A stretch of 64,000 nucleotides of DNA from an uncultured bacterium (GCA_905214235.1 CAJMLF010000001.1:1-64000), one strand, 5' to 3'; shown: positions 7,412 through 17,900, counted from the first letter of the stretch. Notes: generated from the letters alone by a model not told the origin. Program-made: numbers and translations.

Positions 7412-8653
7412 TTAATTGGCCTTTTGTAATAATTTACTGATTGTAATGGACACCGCGACCCCAACTGCCAGTGGCAGGAGAGCCGTGTAATTGAGGTGGC
7501 AGACCTCAAATAGCATAAACATTGCCATCAGTGGCGCCTGCTGGGAAGCGGCAAGAAAGAGGGCCGCCCCCAATACGGCTGCCTGCGCGAGAGTTACTGC
7601 TGGGATAACCATCATGTAGCCAACGCCGACAAATACGCCTAAAACAGCACCAGCGGCAATTGACGGCGTTAGGATGCCACCATAACCACCACACTTAATT
7701 GTCCCAATGGTAATTGCTACCTTCGCTAAAAGGCCGAATAACAAAAGCAAAAGGACACGTTGGTTGACCGTCCCAGTGTTAATAGCAAGCTGGGCCAGGC
7801 CGCGGCCATTCCCCATTATTTGTGGATAAAAGCTCGCCACGCTACCGGTAATAAGTGATAAAATCGGTAATTGGACGAGAATATTCTTTTTTGTCGCCCG
7901 CTTCTCTTTAGCGAGCTTGACACCCTGCTTAAAAGCGGTCCCCAAAAGGCCACCAACTATTCCCAGAATGACCGCCAGGGGAACTGTCCCGAGGCCAAAA
8001 TTACGAGAACCAACGAGGTAATATGGTGCATACCCCTTGACGATTGAACCAATCAAGGTTGCAATTACTGACATGGTGAGGCTAACTGCAACCACACGGG
8101 CATTCACCTTCTTGTAAAGCAACTCAATGCAGAAAACTGCCCCGGTCAATGGTGCAATATAAACACCCGCAAACCCGGCACCGGCCGCGGCAGCAATCAA
8201 CAATTTCTGGTCATCATTGCTTAATCGCAGTCGACCGTTTGCAAGCCGCGTCCATTTCTGGGCAATTGCGGCACCGGCTTCCCGTGGCGCCAATTCACGA
8301 CCAATTGAATTTCCCGTACCGACAAAGAAGATCTGGGTGCAAACGTGAATCAAGGTCTTACCAAGTGGCATTGTTTTCCCGGTTATGGCCTTTCCAATAC
8401 TTACGGGATGATATTTGCGCTGCAAAAGATACCAGATAACGGCAGCAATAACCCCACCAATCAGAACAGAGATGAGCCGGTGGTGGCCACTAACAAACAC
8501 GTTTACCGGCACCAGGTTAGTTTCCTTAAAGTCGAGGAAAAACTCCTCCGTGTAGTCTAAGAGGAGACTTAACAATAGAGAACTACAGCCCACTACGGTT
8601 CCCAAAACTAGGGTTGCAACTGTCATTGCAAAGTTATTTGATTTATCGTTCAT
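7412..8653 (-). CDS. ClC-family chloride channel/transporter
   Basis: A 413-residue multi-pass membrane protein of the ClC family, moving chloride or fluoride, often coupled to protons. The selectivity-filter region appears as GTGNSIGRELAPREAGA (family form G-x-S-x-G-R-E-x-P) and a second filter block as GGYGGILTPSIAAGA. Around ten hydrophobic helices span the whole length. There is no C-terminal CBS domain, giving the short bacterial form. I chose the ATG at 8653 because GGCGGTGA lies upstream. It is divergent from the PAP2 gene with a short shared promoter region. Confidence 0.88.
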   Translation of the reverse strand: MNDKSNNFAMTVATLVLGTVVGCSSLLLSLLLDYTEEFFLDFKETNLVPVNVFVSGHHRLISVLIGGVIAAVIWYLLQRKYHPVSIGKAITGKTMPLGKTLIHVCTQIFFVGTGNSIGRELAPREAGAAIAQKWTRLANGRLRLSNDDQKLLIAAAAGAGFAGVYIAPLTGAVFCIELLYKKVNARVVAVSLTMSVIATLIGSIVKGYAPYYLVGSRNFGLGTVPLAVILGIVGGLLGTAFKQGVKLAKEKRATKKNILVQLPILSLITGSVASFYPQIMGNGRGLAQLAINTGTVNQRVLLLLLFGLLAKVAITIGTIKCGGYGGILTPSIAAGAVLGVFVGVGYMMVIPAVTLAQAAVLGAALFLAASQQAPLMAMFMLFEVCHLNYTALLPLAVGVAVSITISKLLQKAN

Positions 8654-8754
8654 GGGTTCACCGCCTTTTTTATAAACGTCTGTCATTATATCACGGCTTA
8701 CCCTTTTGCCAAATCAATAAGGAAAATTTATGGATATCAGGTGATTGCTTTTTT

Positions 8755-9363
8755 ATGACTATTCACACTAAAAAGAAATTATTTGCTGGGCTGGCTTGTT
8801 GGTTAGTATTTGCTGGAATACTGGTTGGCGTCGTCACTGGACAAGGATGGGTTCGTGAGTTCGACCGTATCGGTTATGCGATTACCCAGCCGGTTCGACC
8901 ATGGAAAACAGGTCTGCTGAGCATTATTACAACTTGCGGGGACCCGTTTGTAATTGACATCCTCACCCTCTTTCTTGTCCTCCTACTAGTTTACAAGCGG
9001 CGCTTTCGACAGGCCCTCTGGGTAGGTGCTATCCAGTATGTTGGTTACCTCTTAGTTATCGGCATTAAATACAGTGTCCTTCGCGTCCGCCCAATCCATC
9101 GTCTTGTTAACGTGGGCGGGTATAGTTTCCCTAGTGGACACACCTTTGTAATATCGATTTTTATGCTGACCATTTTATCCTTATTTTGGCCGGTGCTTAA
9201 GAAGCGGTGGCAACGTTACCTGCTAGTGATTGCTGTTATTTCGGTAATTACCCTCGTGATGCTTTCGCGGGTTTACTTACGCGCCCACTTTCCTACGGAT
9301 GTTACTGCGGGACTACTTTTGGCCCTGGGCTGGTGGTTTTTCTTTACTGTTTTCGATATTTAA
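8755..9363 (+). CDS. PAP2-family lipid phosphatase
   Basis: A 202-residue membrane phosphatase, probably acting on phosphatidate-like or undecaprenyl-type pyrophosphates at the membrane surface. The three PAP2 motifs are intact: KYSVLRVRP (KX6RP), SFPSGH and SRVYLRAHFPTD (SRX5HX3D). About six hydrophobic segments. I chose the ATG at 8755, with AGGTGA upstream and the first helix right after it; the frame extends back to 8614 over the ClC gene but without support. Which lipid it uses cannot be told. Confidence 0.85.
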   Translation: MTIHTKKKLFAGLACWLVFAGILVGVVTGQGWVREFDRIGYAITQPVRPWKTGLLSIITTCGDPFVIDILTLFLVLLLVYKRRFRQALWVGAIQYVGYLLVIGIKYSVLRVRPIHRLVNVGGYSFPSGHTFVISIFMLTILSLFWPVLKKRWQRYLLVIAVISVITLVMLSRVYLRAHFPTDVTAGLLLALGWWFFFTVFDI

Positions 9364-9408
9364 TTTGTTGTTATTGATTTTAGTTAAAGTAAATAATATC
9401 TAATTTGT

Positions 9409-9437
9409 TTGATTAAGCGAGGAAAAAACGGTAGAAT
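9409..9437 (+). promoter_or_regulatory. Promoter of small membrane gene
   Basis: TTGATT (9409-9414) and TAGAAT (9432-9437) are spaced 17 bp apart, 39 bp before the start at 9476. Confidence 0.5.
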
Positions 9438-9475
9438 TTAACTATTATCTCTAAACTGTCTGGAGTCAATAATAT

Positions 9476-9784
9476 ATGGAAACAGCTTTTCTCTTTACCC
9501 TAACCACCATTTTTATCATTGAAAGTGTCTTTGAGGTACGCTATTACGCCCAGGTACGAACGATCTTTCTCCGGTCGGGGCGGGCTGTACCGACCAAAAG
9601 GGTCGCCTGGATTATCAAGGTCGAAAACATGTGGAGCTGGGGTTCATGGATTCTTCTTATCTTGATGTTCATCCTTCCAGAACGTTTCACCTTCCTATTG
9701 ATCTGCGTTATTACCCTAATTGAAACCTGGGTGATTTACGAACTTCGCAACGCCCGTAACTATGCGGAAAAGATTAATAAATAA
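9476..9784 (+). CDS. Small membrane protein, unknown
   Basis: A 102-residue protein with three hydrophobic segments (about residues 3-17, 53-68 and 71-90) and a basic loop RSGRAVPTKR between the first two. No family recognised. A GGAGTC ribosome site precedes the ATG. Monocistronic between its own promoter and a strong terminator. Confidence 0.65.
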   Translation: METAFLFTLTTIFIIESVFEVRYYAQVRTIFLRSGRAVPTKRVAWIIKVENMWSWGSWILLILMFILPERFTFLLICVITLIETWVIYELRNARNYAEKINK

Positions 9785-9793
9785 GTACAAGCA

Positions 9794-9845
9794 AAAAGCA
9801 AGAGGCTGGGAAAATATAGCTTTTCCTCAGCCTCTTGCTTTTTTA
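9794..9845. terminator. Bidirectional terminator
   Basis: AAGCAAGAGGCTG and CAGCCTCTTGCTT form a long stem flanked by A- and T-runs, between the converging small membrane gene and tpiA. Confidence 0.85.
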
Positions 9846-9849
9846 AGAA

Positions 9850-10635
9850 TTACTTACCTGCTTGCTGGTTTGCCTTTCCATCATCAAGGTAGTTAACCAT
9901 CTTCAGAAAATTATCAACGTCTAAACTTGCCCGACCAATCAGGACCCCATCGATATCCGGCTTGGCCATTAGGTCCTTTATATTATCAGGGTTCACGCTT
10001 CCCCCGTACAGGATCCGAATCTTGTCGGCAATTTCGTAGGTATAGTTATCGGCAATCGTCCGCCGGATTGTCCGGCACCCTTCCTCCGCCAGGGCCACGT
10101 TAGCGTGCTGACCAACACCAACCGCCCAGCTCGGCTCATAAGAAATAACGACGTTGCGGATCTGGTCTAAAGAAACCCCGTGGAGGACACTCATAAGTTG
10201 TTGGAAGACGTAGTGGATTTCACCATTGACTTCTTTTTGAACCATCGTTTCATCGGTACAGATAATCGGGGTGACCCCCATCTGGAGGGCTGCATTGACC
10301 TTCTTGTGGACAGCAGCGTTATTTTCACCAAAGAGGCGCCGCCGCTCAATGTGACCCAGCATTGCGTAACTAGTCCCTAAATCACGAAGCCCCCGTAGAC
10401 TGATTTCACCCGTAAAGGGGCCATTGTATTCTGCCGCTGCGTTTTGGGCAATGATCTTCAAGCCCGAATTACCAGCTGCCTGGACCATACTGTAGAGGGC
10501 AAATGCTTGCGGAGCAATTCCGACTTCCACCTTTGCCGGGTCGGGAAGTTTGTCCTTAATCTGGTTTACAAAGTCAACCGACTCCGCAATGTTCTTATGC
10601 ATTTTCCAATTGGCGGCAATAAATGGTTTTCGCAT
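9850..10635 (-). CDS. tpiA: Triosephosphate isomerase, divergent paralogue
   Basis: A 261-residue TIM-barrel isomerase interconverting DHAP and glyceraldehyde 3-phosphate. Catalytic Lys (AANWKMHK), His (GHIERRR) and Glu (SYEPSWAVG) are present, and phosphate is bound by YGGSVNPDN and GVLIGRAS. Loop sequences depart from the norm: the invariant GHSERR Ser is Ile, and the usual AYEPxWAIGTG reads SYEPSWAVGVG. This suggests a second copy distinct from the glycolytic tpiA of the gap operon, which is not in this window. The ATG at 10635 has GGAGGAA upstream. It follows msrA by 57 bp. Confidence 0.8.
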   Translation of the reverse strand: MRKPFIAANWKMHKNIAESVDFVNQIKDKLPDPAKVEVGIAPQAFALYSMVQAAGNSGLKIIAQNAAAEYNGPFTGEISLRGLRDLGTSYAMLGHIERRRLFGENNAAVHKKVNAALQMGVTPIICTDETMVQKEVNGEIHYVFQQLMSVLHGVSLDQIRNVVISYEPSWAVGVGQHANVALAEEGCRTIRRTIADNYTYEIADKIRILYGGSVNPDNIKDLMAKPDIDGVLIGRASLDVDNFLKMVNYLDDGKANQQAGK

Positions 10636-10692
10636 GATTCTTCCTCCGTCCGCTTTTTCCTCTATTATGGCATACTGGCCACTTAAATGCAC

Positions 10693-11217
10693 TTAGTCTT
10701 TCCAGTGTTCCTGCTTAAACTGGGCCCGACCACCTGCCTCTTCCAAAGCATAACGTTGCGGATTCTTCTTGTAGAAATGCTGGTGGTAGTCCTCAGCTGG
10801 GTAAAAGGGCTTTGCATCCTCAATTTGGGTTACAATCTTAGCATCCCCAAACTCACTGCTTTCCTGCAGTGCCTGCTTCGACTTTTCCGCAATCCGCCGT
10901 TGCTCAGGGCTATTGACGAAGATAACGGGACGGTAGTTATCTCCCCGGTCTTGGAACTGCCCCATTGCATCCGTGGGATCCGTCTGGTGCCAGTAAATCG
11001 TGACCAGTTGGTCATAGGAGATAACATCCGAATCAAAGGTAATTTTAACCGCTTCAGTATGCCCCGTCGTCCCGCTGGAAACCTGTTCATAGGTCGGGTT
11101 GGCGACGTGCCCACCGGTGTAACCGGAAACAACCTTCTTGATTCCCGGATAAGTGTCAAACGGCTGAACCATACACCAAAAACAGCCACCCGCAAAAATT
11201 GCCGTATCTAAACTCAT
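10693..11217 (-). CDS. msrA: Peptide methionine-S-sulfoxide reductase MsrA
   Basis: A 174-residue enzyme reducing the S epimer of methionine sulfoxide, repairing oxidised proteins. The catalytic motif GGCFWC is at about residue 10. The conserved [21 protein letters not shown] and [22 protein letters not shown] follow, with [13 protein letters not shown] near the end. The ATG at 11217 has GGGTGG upstream. Probably co-transcribed with tpiA. Confidence 0.92.
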   Translation of the reverse strand: MSLDTAIFAGGCFWCMVQPFDTYPGIKKVVSGYTGGHVANPTYEQVSSGTTGHTEAVKITFDSDVISYDQLVTIYWHQTDPTDAMGQFQDRGDNYRPVIFVNSPEQRRIAEKSKQALQESSEFGDAKIVTQIEDAKPFYPAEDYHQHFYKKNPQRYALEEAGGRAQFKQEHWKD

Positions 11218-11298
11218 ATCAACCACCCTTTTCTCATACTCCCAATTATGTCATTGAGAATTTTACTAATTTTCTATATTTTAGCCATTTACTACCTA

Positions 11299-11347
11299 AA
11301 AACAAAGCAATCCGCTCACGTCAGAACCAGGTGACACAAGCGGATGC
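11299..11347 (-). terminator. Terminator of GH31 gene
   Basis: GCATCCGCTTGTGTCA pairs imperfectly with TGACGTGAGCGGATTGC, followed by TTTGTTTTT on the minus strand. Confidence 0.8.
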
Positions 11348-11366
11348 TTACCGTAAAATTAAATTT

Positions 11367-13685
11367 TTACTTTGCTAAGTGGTAACTTTCTTCCTTGCTA
11401 TCGTAGTCAAATTCAAAGCGACCGCGGTCTGTTTCTACGTAAATCCGGTCATAGGTTGGTTGGTAACCATGCTTATGAAGCTGTACGGTAACCTGGCCGT
11501 CAGCAGCGACTTCTACGTAGTATTCGTTGTACTCGCCTTCTTGGTACTTGAAATCAAGACCGTTATCTTGGTAATGTTTATAGGCACCGCAATCACCAAA
11601 GAGGCGGAAGGTCATTACCTTCTCCGGCTGGTCGCTAATGTGCTTGACCTTATTACCCCATGGTAAAATCGTATCCTTCTTAATGAAGAGTGGCAGCTTC
11701 TCGATTGGGGCATTAACCATAATTGTCTGCTTACCTGAGTATTCAGCGTTGTTCCAGAAGTCGAGCCACTTCCCTGCCGGTAGGTAGACTAGGCGCTTGT
11801 CAGCTCCCTGGTTTACGATTGGGGCAACCAGGATGTTAGTCCCCACCATGTATTCATCATTCAGCTGACGAACAGCAGGGTCCTGGTCGTAGTTAAGCAC
11901 CAGGGGCCGCATTACTGGTAAGCCGGACTCTGTCTCGTGACGCAGTTGGTCATAGAGGTACGGAACAAAGCGGTAACGGAGGTTCAGGTAGTCACGGTAG
12001 ATATCAAGGGTTTGCCGGTCAAATGCCCATGGCTCCTGGTAGCGGGTCCCCATCTCAGCATGGTTTCTGAAGAGCGGAACAAACAATGAGGCTTCGAGCC
12101 ACCGGGTAAGCAATTCCGGCGTGGTGTCCTTCTGGAAACCACCAATATCGGTCCCGGCAATTGCAAAGCCACTCATTCCTAAGCTATTCAGCTGGGGGAT
12201 TGCCAACTGAAGGTGGGACCAGATTGACTGGTTATCACCCGTCCAAACGGTGGAGTACTTCTGGGTACCAGCAAAGGCCGCCCGGGTGATGATGTATGGC
12301 CGTTTACCAGTTGCATCCTTCATTCCTTCATAAGCTGCCTGTGCCTGCAAGTGCCCAAAGACGTTGTGCATCTTGGCATGGGTGCTCTTTTGATCACCGT
12401 CACTGAAGACCAGGTCCTTTGGCAGTTCGCCATCAAAGGAGGCTGGTTCATCCATATCGTTCCAGACCCCACAGGCCCCCATGTCCGCAAAGAACTTGAT
12501 GTGCTTTGCCCACCACTTGCGGACTTCTGGACGACCAAAGTCTGGGAAGACCGCGTCACCAGGCCATACCCGGCCGACAAAAACGGTTCCGTCAGGGTTT
12601 TCCACAAAGTAGCCCTTTTTAACCCCTTCTTGATAAATGTCGTAGCCATCTTCATCCTTTTTGACTCCGGCATCAAGAATTGGCATTAGGCGAATTCCCC
12701 GCTTCTTCATCTCAGCAACAAATTTCTTGGGATCCTGATACTTCGTCGTATCCCAGGTAAAGTCACGGTAACCACGCATGTAGTCAATATCCAGGTGAAT
12801 AACATCGATTGGCAGGTGGTACTTTGCAAAGCCATCAGCAATGCTCTCTACCCGTTTGTCACTAGTACTGTAACCCCACCGTGACTGCTGGTAACCGAGG
12901 ACCCACTTCTGTGGCAGCGGGGTAACCCCTGTCAGGTAAGTATAGTTAGCAACAACGTCCTTCAGAGTGTGACCACCTAAGACGTAGTAGTCGATATTCC
13001 CGTCAGCTGCAGAATAATAGTAATAGTTCTCGCTTTCCTTACCGAGGTCGAAGTGACTCTTGTAGGTATTGTCAAAGAAGAGGCCATACGGGTGACCGTC
13101 TTTGAGACCGTACATCACTGGGATTGACTTGTAGATTCCCTTAACCGATTCGTTATGAACCTGACCAAAATCAACGTTCCAGTTGTCGTAGTCATAACCC
13201 CGTTTATCCAGGAAACCAGGCTTGTCACCTAGGCCGTAGAACTGTTCATCCGGACTCAGGGACTTAATGATCTCGTAGTGCCGGTCATCACTCTTCCCTA
13301 AGAGGTTAATATCGTGGCCTTCAGCCAGGACCGTAGACTTGTGCTCGTCGTCCAGGTCGTTTGCCAAGGCCTGCCGGCGACCCCGGTAGTCCATTACTAA
13401 TGGATTACCCTCGCCGTCAAAGAAATCGATGTGACGGCTGTCATAAGCTTTAACGGTCAGATCCGGGGTGCGCACTTCGATGTGGTCCCCCTTATTATCA
13501 ACCGTGTAGTTTATTTTGTGGTGTTTATCACCCTGGATTGCATAAGAATTAGTCGTGCAGTTCCGGTCCATAAATACGCGAATAATTTGACTAGTTAGGA
13601 TGTCTAAAACCAAATTATGGCCATCTTCATAGTTCAGCGTTACTTTTGGTTCACTACTCTGGTAGCCAGTTAAGCGATTAGTCAT
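11367..13685 (-). CDS. GH31 alpha-glucosidase
   Basis: A 772-residue family 31 glycoside hydrolase releasing glucose (possibly xylose) from alpha-glycosides in the cytoplasm; no signal peptide. An N-terminal beta-sandwich (about residues 1-240) precedes the (beta/alpha)8 barrel. The catalytic nucleophile is the Asp in GVWNDMDEPASF (family WxDMNE) and the acid/base is the Asp in TVWTGDNQS. DVIHLDIDYMRGYRDFTWD is also typical. A C-terminal beta domain follows. The ATG at 13685 has AGGAAAG upstream. It is divergent from the LacI regulator and has operator-bearing promoters, so maltose, isomaltose or related glucosides are likely inducers. Confidence 0.9.
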   Translation of the reverse strand: MTNRLTGYQSSEPKVTLNYEDGHNLVLDILTSQIIRVFMDRNCTTNSYAIQGDKHHKINYTVDNKGDHIEVRTPDLTVKAYDSRHIDFFDGEGNPLVMDYRGRRQALANDLDDEHKSTVLAEGHDINLLGKSDDRHYEIIKSLSPDEQFYGLGDKPGFLDKRGYDYDNWNVDFGQVHNESVKGIYKSIPVMYGLKDGHPYGLFFDNTYKSHFDLGKESENYYYYSAADGNIDYYVLGGHTLKDVVANYTYLTGVTPLPQKWVLGYQQSRWGYSTSDKRVESIADGFAKYHLPIDVIHLDIDYMRGYRDFTWDTTKYQDPKKFVAEMKKRGIRLMPILDAGVKKDEDGYDIYQEGVKKGYFVENPDGTVFVGRVWPGDAVFPDFGRPEVRKWWAKHIKFFADMGACGVWNDMDEPASFDGELPKDLVFSDGDQKSTHAKMHNVFGHLQAQAAYEGMKDATGKRPYIITRAAFAGTQKYSTVWTGDNQSIWSHLQLAIPQLNSLGMSGFAIAGTDIGGFQKDTTPELLTRWLEASLFVPLFRNHAEMGTRYQEPWAFDRQTLDIYRDYLNLRYRFVPYLYDQLRHETESGLPVMRPLVLNYDQDPAVRQLNDEYMVGTNILVAPIVNQGADKRLVYLPAGKWLDFWNNAEYSGKQTIMVNAPIEKLPLFIKKDTILPWGNKVKHISDQPEKVMTFRLFGDCGAYKHYQDNGLDFKYQEGEYNEYYVEVAADGQVTVQLHKHGYQPTYDRIYVETDRGRFEFDYDSKEESYHLAK

Positions 13686-13740
13686 TTTCTTTCCTGCCCC
13701 TTCCGGATTTTTTATTAAATGCAATTTCTTTACATTTCTT

Positions 13741-13769
13741 ACTTTACCACTTTTTGCAAACGTTTACAA
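13741..13769 (-). promoter_or_regulatory. GH31 promoter overlapped by LacI/CcpA-type operator
   Basis: On the minus strand TTGTAA (13769-13764) and TAAAGT (13746-13741) are 17 bp apart. The operator TGCAAACGTTTACA (13755-13768) covers the -35 and part of the spacer, so a bound repressor would block RNA polymerase. TTGCAAACGTTTACA also fits the cre consensus WTGNAANCGNWNNCW, so CcpA may bind too. Confidence 0.7.
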
Positions 13770-13786
13770 ATACATTATCAATAGAA

Positions 13787-13824
13787 TGTAAGCGTTTGCG
13801 TATATTGCAATTATTTAATATAAT
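13787..13824 (+). promoter_or_regulatory. LacI-gene promoter with operator
   Basis: TTGCGT (13796-13801) and TATAAT (13819-13824) are 17 bp apart. The operator TGTAAGCGTTTGCG (13787-13800) overlaps the -35, pointing to autoregulation. Its centre is 32 bp from the GH31 operator, about three helical turns, so two repressor dimers could sit on one DNA face. Confidence 0.72.
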
Positions 13825-13858
13825 ATGGGTAAGATAACTAGTGGGAGGAGATAAAATA

Positions 13859-14839
13859 TTGAAACCAACTATTAAAAACATTGCGAAGGCTGCTGGTGTT
13901 TCCACAGCAACAGTCTCGCGGGCACTTTCCAATAAGGATGCTGTCCTAAAACCGTCTACTGCTAAAAAGATTCGCCAAATTGCCCAGGAAATGGGCTACC
14001 ACAAGAATGTGGCTGCTTCACAATTGGCTTCCCACATTACAAACACGATTGCAGTAATCATTAACTACCACCAAACTAACTTTTGGAAAGACATCGTTAA
14101 CGGTATCCTCCAACGAGCCCACGAGTTAAACCACAAGGTGATCATCTTTTCCGCGGGGAATAATGACTCTGCCCGTCTGACTGAGACGGTTAACGAGGCC
14201 TTGGAGCACCAGGCAACCGGGATTCTCCTTATTTCCGGTAAGATTGAACCCGCCCAGCTAAAGATCCTTGATAAGGCCCGCATGCCCTACCGCTTAATCT
14301 CAATTTATGACCAGCAGCATCCGGAACAACGCTTTATCAGTTCAGATAACGTTGCGATTGGCGAGAAGGCAACCAACTATTTAATTGCCCATGGGCACCA
14401 AAAGATTGGGATTGTGGGAATTGACCATTCATCTACCGGGCAGCAGCGGCTCTTTGGTTATCAGCGGGCAATGACAGCCGCCCAACTGACGATTAACCCC
14501 CACTGGATTTGCTACGGTGACTATGGTTACCAAAACGGCCAGGAACTTTTCGAAAAGATTGAGGGACACGGGTTAACCGCAGTAATTGCCGGTAGTGACC
14601 TGACGGCCGCCGGGCTGATCAAGGCCGCTACCAAGCACCACATCCACCTCCCCGACCAGTTGTCCATTATCTGCATTGACGGTTCCATGATCTGTGAAAT
14701 CACCAATCCAACCCTCACCAGTGTCACCCAGGACTTCTACCAGATGGGTGTTAAGAGTGTCGTTAACCTTCTTAATAACAAACCCTCACTTTTCATCCCA
14801 ACGTCAATCCATGAGCGATCAAGTGTCAAGAATATTTAA
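13859..14839 (+). CDS. LacI-family transcriptional regulator
   Basis: A 326-residue repressor. The N-terminal helix-turn-helix reads TIKNIAKAAGVSTATVSRAL, followed by the hinge GYHKNVAASQLA and a periplasmic-binding-protein-like sugar domain. I chose the TTG at 13859: AGGAG lies 8 nt upstream, and the alternative GTG at 13841 would overlap that site. It is divergent from the GH31 gene. Matching operators at the GH13/transporter promoter 8.5 kb away indicate a local alpha-glucoside regulon, although the ligand is not readable from the sequence. Confidence 0.88.
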   Translation: MKPTIKNIAKAAGVSTATVSRALSNKDAVLKPSTAKKIRQIAQEMGYHKNVAASQLASHITNTIAVIINYHQTNFWKDIVNGILQRAHELNHKVIIFSAGNNDSARLTETVNEALEHQATGILLISGKIEPAQLKILDKARMPYRLISIYDQQHPEQRFISSDNVAIGEKATNYLIAHGHQKIGIVGIDHSSTGQQRLFGYQRAMTAAQLTINPHWICYGDYGYQNGQELFEKIEGHGLTAVIAGSDLTAAGLIKAATKHHIHLPDQLSIICIDGSMICEITNPTLTSVTQDFYQMGVKSVVNLLNNKPSLFIPTSIHERSSVKNI

Positions 14840-14846
14840 CACAAAC

Positions 14847-14889
14847 AAAAGGACCCAGTCTTCATTGGTTTGAAGGCTGGGTCTTTTTG
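14847..14889. terminator. Bidirectional terminator
   Basis: GGACCCAGTCTTCA/TTGAAGGCTGGGTC stem with flanking A- and T-runs between the converging LacI and adhesin genes. Confidence 0.88.
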
Positions 14890-14923
14890 TCACCTAATTA
14901 TATTAATTTAGTGAAATTTAAGC

Positions 14924-17900
14924 TTAATTTCTACGCTTCTTAAATCCAAGTCCAAGGCTACCCGCAAACATTGCGGCAAGAGCACCAGCAACGATGCCCA
15001 TGTTCCCTTTACGACCAGTTTGTGGTAACTGGCGGTTAGGTTGCTTAGGCGTCTGCGGTTCAGTTGGTGCCGTCAACTGAGTTGGTTGTACTGGATTGGT
15101 TGGTTGGGTAGGTCGCGTCGGTTGGGTTGGACTTGTTGGCGCAGTCGGTACTGTCGGCCGTGCTGGTTGCGTTGGCACTGTCGGCTTTGTCGGCTGAGTC
15201 GGTACCGTCGGCTTTGTTGGCTGCGTTGGTACTGTTGGCTTTGTCGGCTGCGTCGGCACTGTTGGCTTTGTCGGTTGCGTCGGTACCGTCGGCTTTGTTG
15301 GCTGCGTTGGTACTGTTGGCTTTGTCGGCTGAGTCGGCACTGTTGGCTTTGTCGGCTGCGTCGGTACCGTTGGCTTTGTTGGCTGTGTCGGTACTGTTGG
15401 TCTAATCGGCTGCGTCGGTACTGTTGGCTTTGTCGGCTGTGTTGGTGCCGTTGGTTTAGTCGGCTGCGTCGGCACTGTTGGCTTTGTCGGCTGCGTTGGT
15501 ACCGTAGGTTGAGTCGGCTGCGTTGGTTGGGCCTTCTTGGAATATAGGACTAAGAATTCGAGGTCGGGTGAGTTATGCTCAACGCGTTGAGCTTGAATGA
15601 CTGACTTATCAGGTGTGTAGTCCCTGATCTCCGGACTGGTTACCGCTTTAAACTCTTGAGCAGGTGTCCACTGACCGTTCCAGACAACAACATTGGTAAC
15701 CATGTCCTTGTAACCGGTTTGGGTAAACGAAAGTGGCTTGGCTACAAAGTCCGGAGCTGCAGTCTTACCAGTATCCTTGTACCGATAGTGAATAACCTCG
15801 TTAACCTTTACTGTCCGGCTCTGTGGCGCATGAGCGTGGAAGTAATAAACGTCAACTTCTCCACCAGGGACATTCGGCTGAGCAGCCTTCTTCTCGACTA
15901 CCGCAGCATCCTGCTGATTGCTCTTCCGGCTAAATGATGGCAATTTCTCATAACCCAGGAAGGTGAGGTATGGGGACTTAACTGCCGAATAGTCACTAGC
16001 TTTAGACGTCACAACCCACGACTTTGCTGGATCCTTGGTTTCTACAAGCAAGTTGTTATTAGCGTCTTTTTTACCAGTAAGGTTATAGCCCACTACCTTA
16101 TTATTCATTACTTGGTCCACAATTGCGGTTTGCTTCCAGGATACTGGCTGAACAACCTCGTCAGCAAGCTTTGTCTTTTTATTTAATTCTTCGTTGGTTT
16201 GGGCATCGAAATACTTAATGACTCGCTGCTCACTGCTAAGGTTCGTTACCACTTTTTTAGCATGCTTAACATGGACAACAAAAATCTGGGAAGGTGCTGC
16301 CTGTTGATCTTCAATGTTATCAAAATTGCCAAACTTGTATTGTCCTAGTTTGGCTCCGTCCACCGGATGCTTTTCATTCGTCCTGGAAATGCCAACATAG
16401 ATGTAATGCTTATTAAGCAAGTCGTTCAATTCCTGCTGGTCATTGCTAAAGGCAATTGCATCCCCGGTTTGACCGGCGGCGTTGATTGGCTGTGCAAGTT
16501 TATCCAAAAATGCTTGAGCATCATCATCATGGTACCGAAGCAGGGCCCGCTGGCCACGGTCATAGATCAGGTAAACATCAGTATGATCCTTATCCGCCTT
16601 AGTAGAAGGAACAACTTCCTCAATACCCAGCTTCTGAGTTGCCGGCGTAATATACCAGATGTTACCATCCTTGTCCTTAATAGTCTGTCGGTTTTCGTCA
16701 TTAAAAGAGACGGTTGACTTACTCAATGTGGAGTTTTCACCGGCTTTTGGCTGCCACGTAACTTTTTCTGGCTCCGCTGCGGGGTTGATAACGTAAACCT
16801 TGTCATCCCCCTTATTAACATGTAACTTGTTGTCGTTCTTGAATTTCTCTAGGGTTACAACTGCAACAGGCTTACCCTGAGCGTCCTGGTATTGACTACC
16901 ACTGAAACTAACGGACTGATCGACTTTCTTAGCAAGATCAACCAGCTTGGCCGGGTCGGGTTGATTAGCGTCAGCTTTTTTGTAATAAACCGTCCGCGTG
17001 GCTGTCTTGGAGACATGCTGTAGCGCTGCCGTACGGACAAACTGGAGGGTAAAGCTTGTCACATAGGTATAAGGGTCACTAGCCTTCTTAGTCCCCTGTC
17101 CGTATGTACCGTAACTTATTGTACCCGTGCTATCATAAAGGTTAGAACCATTATACTTACCACTGGTTAAGGTTCCCTTGGATGCACCAACCAGCTGGTA
17201 ACCATCTTCTTCAAGTTTCTTAATTGCATCCGACTGGCCGTCAAAAGTAATGTCTGTACTTCCAGAGGCATTTTCTTCATCGTGACCGTTCAAAACACCG
17301 ACCCCGTGCCTCGTGTCAAGTGATGCAACATCACCCGTATTGGTAATATCTGCAAAGTGAAGGGTTGCCTCGTAAGCGATTTGGTGGGTAAAGCCATTAC
17401 CACCACCCTGGAAGACTTTCGAAGTTGACTTGTTGATCTGAGTTCCAATACCATCAAACTTTCCTGATGCCCGGTTGTAGGAAATTGAAGGGCCATCACC
17501 CGGTTTTGTCCATGAAACCGGCATGTTGTAGTCCAACAGGATATCGAACTGAATAAAGAATGTTGAATGGGGACTCTTAACTGTACTGTCCTCATTGTTA
17601 CCGACATTTACTGAGAAATTGTGTGACTGCCCATTAGCGTCCGTTGAAAGTTTAACGTGGGCCATGTTACTTTCGTTCAGATGAATACCGTTAACCAGCG
17701 GCGGTTCGGTTCCGTCATGCTTTGCCTTCTGCAGGGCCGCCTGATAATCACGCCAGGAAAGCTGCGTTGTCGAATTGTTAACGGTCACTGTCAAGTGGTC
17801 TTTCAGGAACTGTTCAAATGCCGGGTCTTCGTTAACAAAGACACCGTTTACGCAGTCAGTAATCTTACTATACGATTTATAGATGCTTACCCGCTGACCG

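Noticed and set aside
8614..8754. 47-residue N-terminal extension of the PAP2 protein
   Set aside because: It overlaps the ClC start region and lacks a ribosome site; the start at 8755 precedes the first helix.
15160..15531. Regular repeats resembling a CRISPR array
   Set aside because: Units are contiguous 27-bp coding repeats without spacers, in frame in the adhesin.
15041..15547. Trp/Arg/Leu-rich ORF opposite the adhesin stalk
   Set aside because: It is the antisense reading of the 27-bp repeats, with no ribosome site and no family.
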